This document shows, one piece after another, positions 1-5,302 of a stretch of 12,658 nucleotides of DNA. The position numbers and the translations under genes are program-made. Position 1 is the stretch's first letter; each line of letters begins with the position of its first letter. Origin of the DNA: Planctomycetia bacterium (lineage in GTDB: Bacteria > Planctomycetota > Planctomycetia > Pirellulales > UBA1268); NCBI GenBank assembly GCA_009919445.1, contig RGBY01000052.1, positions 1 through 12,658 of the forward strand, in the 5' to 3' direction. The notes beneath the pieces are model-generated. The model searched no databases, was not told the origin of the DNA, and saw only the letters and a list, made by a program, of their open reading frames with translations.

Positions 1-911
1 TGGCCACGGGCCTCCGCGCGAAGCACAGCCCGTTCGGCAACCACATTGGTGGCAGCACCGGCGTTGATCACACCAACATTGCTGGTGCCCCGTTTGCCCC
101 CCTTTTCCACCAGCCCGTGCCAGCCGTCTTCCACTAGTGAGGCGATCGCCAGCGAGGCAATGGCAATAGCCGATACCCCCTGCTCAGGAGCAACTCCGGC
201 ATGGCTGGGGATACCGTCGACGATGATGTCGAGCCGTTCGCCTCCCGTCGCGCCGATGGTGAGTTTGTCGACAGCCCCACCGTCAAAATTGAAAGCTAGT
301 TTTGGTCGGCCGAGATCAGCGGCCTTCACAAAGCGAGCGCCCCAAAGCCCGACTTCTTCTTGAATAGCAAACAGGAATGTCAGGGGAGGATGGTCAAGCC
401 CTTGTTCGAGAATGTCGATAGCTGTGCTGAGGATGACGCCGCAGCCAGCGCGGTCATCAGCCCCCAACCCCGTGGCTGGGTTGCCACTTTTAATCACGTT
501 TCCCTTGACAACGGGTACGGTGCCTTCGCAGACCGGCACCGTATCCATGTGGGCCATCAAGAGTCGTCTCGGTCCCCGCAGGGTGCCGGCGAGTTTGACA
601 ATCAGGTTGCCACAGTTTCCGGCGAGCGGTGTTTTGGTGTTGGCCTTGTCGAAGGTTATGGCTTTGGCTGGGCAGCCGGCAGCCAGCAGTTTTTTGCGTA
701 TGGTTTCGGCGACCTGTTTCTCTTGGCCGGAGATGCCTGGAATGGCCAGCAGGTCGAGCACAGTCTTGCGGGCAGCCTTGATCGAAGAAGTTGAGAGGAC
801 CGACTTGTCGGCAGTGGCCTGCTTCGGCGAGAGTGAGCGAGGTGAACGAAGCCGGGAGCGGCTGGTTTTCGAATGAGACGATTTTGACGAGGGTGATGCG
901 GAGCGTGCCAT
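1..911 (-). CDS. M20-family metallopeptidase (peptidase T-like), C-terminus cut by window edge
   Basis: A zinc-dependent exopeptidase of the M20 clan, probably an aminopeptidase acting on small peptides in the cytoplasm. About 303 residues are visible, read leftwards. Visible motifs: the first metal-binding motif MAHMDTVP near residue 125; LGADDRAG (about 155), containing the bridging Asp; and the catalytic Glu pair in FAIQEEVGLWGAR (about 187-199). A dimerisation-type segment follows (IPSHAGVAPEQG). The ATG at 909-911 is the only usable start before the conserved core begins (ARKTVLDLLAIPGISGQE). It leaves an N-terminal extension of about 45 residues that is Ser/Arg/Lys-rich and probably disordered. 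Its start codon shares CATG with the divergent gene at 910. A purine-rich AGAAAG lies upstream of the ATG, but no strong SD. Family is fairly secure; subfamily (M20B PepT-like versus another M20) and substrate are not. Confidence 0.88.
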   Translation of the reverse strand, partial: MARSASPSSKSSHSKTSRSRLRSPRSLSPKQATADKSVLSTSSIKAARKTVLDLLAIPGISGQEKQVAETIRKKLLAAGCPAKAITFDKANTKTPLAGNCGNLIVKLAGTLRGPRRLLMAHMDTVPVCEGTVPVVKGNVIKSGNPATGLGADDRAGCGVILSTAIDILEQGLDHPPLTFLFAIQEEVGLWGARFVKAADLGRPKLAFNFDGGAVDKLTIGATGGERLDIIVDGIPSHAGVAPEQGVSAIAIASLAIASLVEDGWHGLVEKGGKRGTSNVGVINAGAATNVVAERAVLRAEARG

Positions 912-912
912 G
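900..912 (+). promoter_or_regulatory. RBS and shared CATG start of a divergent gene pair
   Basis: GGAG (900-903) sits six bases before the plus-strand ATG at 910-912. The palindromic CATG at 909-912 also supplies the minus-strand ATG (911-909) of the M20 peptidase. If both starts are right, each gene's promoter and leader must lie inside the other's coding sequence. Confidence 0.5.
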
Positions 913-1344
913 AAAGTCTTTCTAGCGGGAATCATGCAGGGGTCACATGTGGCGGCCTTGGTTCATGATCAGTCGTATCGTGGGTCGCTGGCAGAAATTG
1001 TGCAGCAACACTGGCCCGATGCAGAAGTCTACGACCCGTTTGCCAACCATGCCACGTCTATTGGTTATGACCGTCGGCGAGCCCGAGAGGTTTTCCTCGG
1101 ACACATCGAGATGTGCCAGCAATTCGATCTGCTGGTGGCCTATGTGCCCGAGGCCTCGATGGGCACGGCCATTGAAATGTGGGAGGCCCATCAGCATGCC
1201 CGCGTGGTCGTGACCATTACCCCGCTGCTGCATAACTGGGTGGTTCAGATCACCAGCCAGGCAGTCTATCGGGATGTATCGGCCTTTCATTACGCACTTG
1301 AGGCAGGGGATATTGACCGCCTGCTCGCCTCGGCCGCTGAGTAG
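910..1344 (+). CDS. Small nucleoside 2-deoxyribosyltransferase-like protein
   Basis: A 144-residue soluble protein, small for an enzyme but of the size seen in the nucleoside 2-deoxyribosyltransferase (NDT)/Rcl fold. The pattern that suggests this: KVFLAGIMQGS at the N-terminus (beta strand plus glycine loop, like the xYLAGP start of the family); YDPF near residue 41-44; and near residues 92-112 the stretch LLVAYVPEASMGTAIEMWEA, which resembles the family block of hydrophobic strand, then D/E, then G-T-x-x-E. In that block the Glu would be the nucleophile. VVVTITP and NW follow. No secretion signal or membrane segment. GGAG at 900-903, six bases before the ATG, is a plausible ribosome binding site. 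The gene is divergent from the M20 peptidase and stands alone, with strong hairpins downstream. Fold assignment is by motif resemblance only; the substrate is unknown and a non-enzymatic nucleotide-binding role is possible. Confidence 0.65.
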   Translation: MKVFLAGIMQGSHVAALVHDQSYRGSLAEIVQQHWPDAEVYDPFANHATSIGYDRRRAREVFLGHIEMCQQFDLLVAYVPEASMGTAIEMWEAHQHARVVVTITPLLHNWVVQITSQAVYRDVSAFHYALEAGDIDRLLASAAE

Positions 1345-1465
1345 CGTCGTGCTGCCTGCTTGTTCCTGCGGCGTCAGCGGTGCTGCCTGTCCGCTCGCTT
1401 CCGCTCGCGGCTTGCATGCGCCGTGCCGTGCTCCCACGCGGTGCTTGCATGGCGGCAATGGAAAG
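1345..1465. other. Non-coding G/C-rich stretch with short direct repeats
   Basis: Between the stop of the deoxyribosyltransferase-like gene and the first hairpin I see no credible gene. GCTTGCATG occurs twice, at 1410-1418 and 1443-1451. CCGCTCG occurs twice in tandem-like arrangement at 1391-1397 and 1401-1407. This low-complexity composition resembles dispersed intergenic repeats, but copy number cannot be judged from one window. Confidence 0.4.
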
Positions 1466-1485
1466 CCCCCGGTGGAAACCGGGGG
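1466..1485. terminator. 8-bp GC hairpin with GGAA tetraloop, probable bidirectional terminator
   Basis: CCCCCGGT (1466-1473) pairs perfectly with ACCGGGGG (1478-1485) around GGAA, a GNRA-type tetraloop. It lies in the region between two convergent genes, about 120 nt after the plus gene's stop and about 85 nt after the minus gene's stop. There is no T-run on the plus side, and only GCTTTCC follows on the minus side. It is therefore not a textbook Rho-independent terminator, although its position favours that role. Confidence 0.55.
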
Positions 1486-1520
1486 ATCGCACCTGTACTG
1501 ACGCAGCGGCCGGTGGCGGC

Positions 1521-1543
1521 GTGTGACGCACCCTGCGTCACAC
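1521..1543. terminator. Perfect 10-bp inverted repeat, terminator or protein-binding palindrome
   Basis: GTGTGACGCA (1521-1530) and TGCGTCACAC (1534-1543) are perfect reverse complements separated by CCC. An additional TGACGCA lies at 1499-1505. No T-tract follows on either strand. The repeat is 27 bp from the stop codon of pgpA, so a role in ending or protecting the pgpA transcript is likely. A dimeric regulator site is the alternative. Confidence 0.5.
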
Positions 1544-1569
1544 CGTAATGAAACGGGATGGGGGCTGCA

Positions 1570-2079
1570 CTACAGCCAGAACACAGTTCCGGCTAACACG
1601 CCGGCGGCCATGCCGGCGGCGGTCCAGTCGTCAGCCATGATGCCCAGCCCTTCAGGCAGGCGTTCGAGCTGTCGGCAGGGAGGGGGCTTGGTGATGTCGA
1701 ACAAGCGAAACAGCCCAAAGGCCAGCACGAACACCAGCCAGGTGCGACCGGAGGCCGGAACAACAAGGAGTACCAGCGGCATGGCCGCCGCTTCATCGAG
1801 AACAACCGCCGAAGGATCCTTGAGCCCTCCGAGGTGTCGGGCTGCCAGCGTGCATACCGGGACACTGGCCAGGTTGATCACCAGCCAGACTCCGATCTCA
1901 GCAGGCCAAGGAAGTTTCGCCGAGGTTGTCAGCCAGGTTGTCAGCACCGCAGCAAAGAGGCCAACAGCCGCCCCCCAGGTGCCGGGCGCAGGACGGATTC
2001 GGCCAATTCCACCACAGGTTGCCAGCAGCACGGCAGGATGCCACCAGTTGCCAGCAGGTGTCGAAGGAGGTGATGCCAT
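1570..2079 (-). CDS. pgpA: Phosphatidylglycerophosphatase A
   Basis: Removes the terminal phosphate of phosphatidylglycerophosphate to give phosphatidylglycerol, at the inner membrane. The 169 residues match the usual family length. Family signatures appear in order: APGTWG (31-36), KDPSAVVLDE (87-96), FRLFDITKPPP (124-134) and GLGIMADD (144-151); these acidic and basic residues form the presumed active site. Hydrophobic segments at about 36-52, 62-80, 98-120 and 152-169 fit a small multi-pass membrane protein. The family's DExxG is DEAAA here, so the usual Gly is replaced by Ala. The ATG at 2079 gives a short N-terminus like that of known PgpA; no SD is visible before it, and a downstream GTG (Val17) is a weaker option. 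It is divergent from def, with which it shares CATG, and convergent with the deoxyribosyltransferase-like gene. Confidence 0.92.
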   Translation of the reverse strand: MASPPSTPAGNWWHPAVLLATCGGIGRIRPAPGTWGAAVGLFAAVLTTWLTTSAKLPWPAEIGVWLVINLASVPVCTLAARHLGGLKDPSAVVLDEAAAMPLVLLVVPASGRTWLVFVLAFGLFRLFDITKPPPCRQLERLPEGLGIMADDWTAAGMAAGVLAGTVFWL

Positions 2080-2080
2080 G
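2064..2080 (+). promoter_or_regulatory. Anti-SD-perfect ribosome binding site deciding the def start
   Basis: AAGGAGGTGAT (2064-2074) is complementary over all 11 bases to the standard 16S rRNA 3' end. It places AGGAGG seven bases before the ATG at 2078-2080. It lies antisense to codons 2-6 of pgpA. This is by far the strongest ribosome binding site in the window and argues for the long form of the deformylase. The alternative, GTG at 2183 behind AGG (2173-2175), is weaker. Confidence 0.6.
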
Positions 2081-2824
2081 GTTGGAACGGGTATTGGTGT
2101 CAGGACAGGGAAGAACCCGGTATCATACGACATTCGGCAAATCGGTCGCCGTGTGTCCTCACTCGTGCCAGCAGGTTTTATTGTGTCATCTTCATCCGGT
2201 TCAGATTCAACTCCCGCTGCATCGGCCGAAATCGGCACGCTCGAATTGGTCGAGTACCCCCATCCAGCGTTACTGCGGAAGGCAAAGCCACTGCTGAAAA
2301 TCGACGAATCGATTCGCGATGCCATCGAGCAGATGTTTGACATCATGTACGACGCCCAGGGGGTTGGGCTGGCTGCCAATCAGGTTGCCCTGCCCTATCG
2401 GATGTTTGTCATCAACGTCACGGCTGACCCGAATGCCGGTGAAGAACTCGTCTTCCTCAATCCGACGCTCAGTCGCCCCCGCGGGAACGCCACTCAGGAA
2501 GAGGGCTGCCTCAGTCTGCCTGGATTACGGGCTGACGTCAGACGGCCGGAACGCGTGGTGGTCGACGCCTGGGGCCTCGATGGGCAGCCGATTCATGCAG
2601 ACCTCGACGGGTTTCTTGCCCGGGTGGTGCAACACGAGTTTGATCACCTCGAGGGGCGGCTGTTCACCGACCGGCTGCCAGAAGCAGCAGCCCTTGAGGT
2701 CAAGCGCGAGTTGGAACTCTTCGAAGAGATGTTCGTCGGGAAGCAGTCGCGGGGTGAATTGCCCGACAATGACGCCCTACTAGCCCGGCTTGATCAGCTT
2801 GAAGCAGAACGCTGCAACCCATGA
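2078..2824 (+). CDS. def: Peptide deformylase
   Basis: Metalloenzyme that removes the formyl group from the N-terminal methionine of nascent proteins. With the ATG at 2078 the product has 248 residues. The catalytic core begins near residue 55 (LELVEYPHPALLRK). All three family motifs are intact: GVGLAANQ (95-102), EEGCLSLP (141-148, metal-binding Cys144) and QHEFDHLEG (185-193, two His ligands and catalytic Glu187). The first 50 or so residues are an extension rich in Gly/Ser/Val without recognisable function; bacterial deformylases are normally about 150-200 residues. The start rests on the exceptional RBS at 2064-2074. GTG codons at 2153 and 2183 would remove most of the extension. It overlaps fmt by ATGA (2821-2824), the classical def-fmt arrangement. 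Function is near certain; the start is moderately sure. Confidence 0.94.
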   Translation: MVGTGIGVRTGKNPVSYDIRQIGRRVSSLVPAGFIVSSSSGSDSTPAASAEIGTLELVEYPHPALLRKAKPLLKIDESIRDAIEQMFDIMYDAQGVGLAANQVALPYRMFVINVTADPNAGEELVFLNPTLSRPRGNATQEEGCLSLPGLRADVRRPERVVVDAWGLDGQPIHADLDGFLARVVQHEFDHLEGRLFTDRLPEAAALEVKRELELFEEMFVGKQSRGELPDNDALLARLDQLEAERCNP

Positions 2825-3870
2825 GCGTGCCGACTGCTTCTGGCCTCTCCCTGGTGGTGATGGGAACTGGGCCATTTGTTGTGCCGACCCTTGAGGCGCT
2901 GGTGGCCTCGAGGCATCAGGTGGTGGCCGTAGTGACTCGGCCTGATCGCGTGGCCCGTGGTCGGCGTCCTCCACCCAATCCAACGCGGGCGGCTGCTGGG
3001 GCTTTCGGCTTGCCAATCCTTGACCCTGCGGATGTGAATGCGGCAGAGGTGCATCCTCAGTTGGCGGCCTGTGAGGCCGACCTCTTTGTTGTCTGTGACT
3101 ACGGACAGATCCTCTCAGCTCAGACGCTGGCGATTCCACGGCTGGGCGGCATAAACCTGCATGGCTCGCTCCTGCCCCGGCATCGTGGGGCGGCTCCGGT
3201 ACAGTGGGCGATTCTTGCCGGTGACTCAGTCACCGGAATCAGTGTGATCCATATGACATCCGCCCTCGATGCGGGTGAGGTCATCACCATGCGAACCACG
3301 GCCATTGGGCCGCGGGAAACAGCTGCCGAACTGGAGCCACGTTTAGCAACGCTCGGTGTCGATGCCGTGCTGGAGGCAGTCGATCGGCTCGAGCAGGCTG
3401 GCAGCCAGACGTCGACTGGGCAGCCGATCTCTTGTGGGCAGCCCCAGGATGAAACAGCCGCGACGCGGGCACCTCGACTGACCAAACGAGATGGCTTTGC
3501 CGACTGGTCACAGTCGGCAGCCGAGCTTGATCGCCGCCGGCGGGCCTTTGACCCCTGGCCTCGGCTAACCGCCTTTGTGCCGCAGGCCGACGGCAGCCTC
3601 CGCCGTCTGGTTCTTGAGGAGACTGAGGAACTGCCGGCGACTGGGAACGCGTCAGCCCCAGCTGGAACCGTGGTCGCGACAGACGAATCTGGCTTCCTGG
3701 TGGCCTGCGGTGGCGGGAGCCAGCTGGCCGTGCGGCAGGTGGTGCCAGAGGGCCGACGAAGCATGACGGCAGCAGAATTTCTGCGGGGGAGCCCGGTGCG
3801 GGTTGGCCTCCGACTAGCCGATCCTCCAGCAGCCGGCGACAGCACCCCTCCGGCGCGATACCATCGATAG
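2821..3870 (+). CDS. fmt: Methionyl-tRNA formyltransferase
   Basis: Transfers a formyl group from 10-formyltetrahydrofolate to initiator Met-tRNA in the cytoplasm. The N-terminal Rossmann domain shows VVMGTGPFVVPTLEAL (12-27), the tRNA-acceptor loop TRPDRVARGRR (39-49) and the signature INLHGSLLPRHRGAAP (111-126). Presumed catalytic residues Asn112, His114 and Asp150 (in LDAGEV) are present. The C-terminal OB-fold domain begins around residue 230, after RAFDPWPR. At 349 residues it is about 30 longer than typical, mainly in loops and a disordered Pro/Arg-rich tail. The ATG overlaps the def stop (ATGA) with no SD, which suggests coupling by reinitiation. Stop is one base before miaB. The Def-Fmt pair forms a functional cycle. 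Confidence 0.95.
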   Translation: MSVPTASGLSLVVMGTGPFVVPTLEALVASRHQVVAVVTRPDRVARGRRPPPNPTRAAAGAFGLPILDPADVNAAEVHPQLAACEADLFVVCDYGQILSAQTLAIPRLGGINLHGSLLPRHRGAAPVQWAILAGDSVTGISVIHMTSALDAGEVITMRTTAIGPRETAAELEPRLATLGVDAVLEAVDRLEQAGSQTSTGQPISCGQPQDETAATRAPRLTKRDGFADWSQSAAELDRRRRAFDPWPRLTAFVPQADGSLRRLVLEETEELPATGNASAPAGTVVATDESGFLVACGGGSQLAVRQVVPEGRRSMTAAEFLRGSPVRVGLRLADPPAAGDSTPPARYHR

Positions 3871-4852
3871 CATGAACGCGACCAAACGACTTTTTATTGA
3901 GACTGTTGGCTGCCAGATGAACGTGCTCGACAGTGAGCTCGTTGTGGCGGCCCTTCGCCGCCAAGGCTGGGATATGACTGCGTCGGTGACCGATGCCGAT
4001 GCGATCTTCTACAACACCTGCAGTGTGCGGCAGCACGCCGAAGACAAAATCTATTCAGCGTTGGGGAGAGTGCGGAAGGAAAAAGCCAAGCGGCCTGACT
4101 TGATTGTCGGCGTACTCGGCTGCATGGCTCAGAAAGACCAGGAACTCATTCGGGCTCGGGCCCCCTGGGTCGATCTTGTTGTTGGCCCCGGCCAGCTGCA
4201 TCGTGTGCCCGGCCTCGTGAAGTTGGTGCAGGAGGGGGGCGGTGCCCAGCTTGAGGTCAGCCTTGATCGTAAGGCTGGGAGCCGCGATGCCGTTGCCGAG
4301 AGCTTTGAGAGCTACGATCCCGATCGTGATCCAACCATGCGGCCGACCCCGTTCCAGGCGTTCATCCGCACGCAGACAGGCTGCGATAAGTTCTGTGCGT
4401 TCTGCGTTGTGCCACGGGTGCGCGGACCAGAGCAGGCCCGGCCACCGCAGGCCATCTTGGCTGAGGCTCGCAAACTTGTTGATGAAGGCTGCCGCGAGAT
4501 CACGCTGATTGGCCAGACCGTCAACAGCTATCGCTGGGTGGATGGTGGTCAGACAACCAGGCTGGCCGATCTGCTGGTTGGGCTCGATGCTATCGAGGGA
4601 CTCGATCGCATCAAGTTTGTCACCAACTATCCTCGGGATATGACCGACGACTTGATCGCGGCGGTGCGAGATCTGCCGAAGGTCTGCCACTACCTTCACG
4701 TTCCGGCGCAGCACGGTTCAGACGATGTGCTCAAGCGGATGAAGCGAGGCTATACGATTGGTGAATACATGGAGATGTACGGTCGCCTGAAAGAGGCGAT
4801 TCCCCACGCCGCGGTCACCAGTGATTTCATTGTGGGCTTCTGTGGTGAGACC

Positions 4853-4862
4853 GATGCAAGTA
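4853..4862 (+). other. Deletion junction inside miaB
   Basis: GAT at 4853-4855 encodes the Asp of GETD in the first frame. AAGTACAGC starting at 4858 encodes the KYS of the KYSPRPG block in the third. Only GC separates them, where related proteins have about 21 residues. Length and exact breakpoints are inferred from the family layout: 61 nt fits best, and 64 or 58 would also keep frame on restoration. Confidence 0.75.
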
Positions 4863-4908
4863 CAGCCCGCGTCCTGGCACAAAAGCCTTTGACCGTCAGC
4901 CTGACGAC

Positions 4909-5301
4909 GTGCCCGAGGCGGTCAAGAAGGAGCGGAATCGGTTGTTACTCGATGCCCAGGCTGAGGTGAGTCTGGCGGGTAATAGGCGGTTTATTGGGTC
5001 TCGGCAGCAGGTGCTGGTCGAGGGGCTGTCGACGCGTGATGAAAAGCGTGCAGTTGAGCCTGGTCCAGAGGGCATCGCCCAACTGACCGGACGCACGATG
5101 TGCGATCGGATTGTGGTCTTTGATGCACCATTTCGGCTGGTGGGCCGGTTGGTCGATATCGACATCACGGCAGCCGGGGCCTGGAGCCTGTCTGGTGAGG
5201 TCGCGGATGGGCTGGCCGATGCGGTTCCGCTTGACGAGCTGAAGCAGCCGGAGCCGGCCGTGCACCAGATCAACCTGCCGGCCTCGTCACGGGGAACCTG
5301 A
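4909..5301 (+). pseudogene. miaB: miaB 3' fragment: C-terminal linker and TRAM domain
   Basis: This is the detached downstream frame of miaB, and could only be translated separately from a GTG at 4909. It begins with the MiaB linker VPEAVKKERNRLL and continues with a TRAM RNA-binding domain: GSRQQVLVEG, then GRTMCDRIVVFD, then VGRLVDIDITAAGAWSLSGEV. TRAM binds tRNA in the intact enzyme but has no catalytic role alone. The reading frame actually extends upstream to the KYSPRPG block at 4858. Nothing suggests selection as an independent gene, and no SD is visible at the GTG. Confidence 0.7.
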
Positions 5302-5302
5302 G

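Larger units (their letters stand above)
3872..5301 (+). pseudogene. miaB: tRNA-2-methylthio-N6-dimethylallyladenosine synthase, disrupted by an internal out-of-frame deletion
   Basis: MiaB is a radical-SAM enzyme that adds a methylthio group to i6A37 of tRNAs reading UNN codons. The first frame (3872-4969) holds the N-terminal cluster domain with Cys14, Cys50 and Cys84 (VGCQMN, NTCSVR, LGCMAQ) and the radical-SAM motif CDKFCAFC (Cys171, 175, 178). It stays convincing up to DFIVGFCGETD (residues 318-328). The expected continuation, about 21 residues ending in a phenylalanine-rich strand, is missing. The family block KYSPRPGTKA appears immediately afterwards at 4858, but in another frame, and that frame continues through the TRAM domain to the TGA at 5299-5301. 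Beyond 4857 the first frame is unrelated sequence and stops at 4969. Adding 61 nt would give 1491 nt, 496 residues. One base separates it from both fmt and glnE. It is either a true pseudogene or a sequence/assembly error. Confidence 0.88.

Noticed and set aside
46..876. Several plus-strand open frames (46-363, 360-794, 412-876)
   Set aside because: They lie antisense to the M20 peptidase, whose metal-binding and catalytic motifs are clear on the minus strand; their products are low-complexity.
1523..2077. Upstream half of the long open frame that contains def
   Set aside because: It is antisense to pgpA and encodes nothing resembling a deformylase; the strong RBS at 2064-2074 and ATG 2078 mark the likely start.
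2094..2126. TTGGTG and TATCAT as a promoter for def
   Set aside because: The hexamers are 21 bp apart, too far for a standard sigma70 promoter, and they would lie downstream of the preferred start codon.
4840..4969. Programmed frameshift explaining the split miaB
   Set aside because: A slip would rejoin the frames but not restore the roughly 21 missing residues, and there is no heptameric slippery sequence with a downstream structure at the junction.
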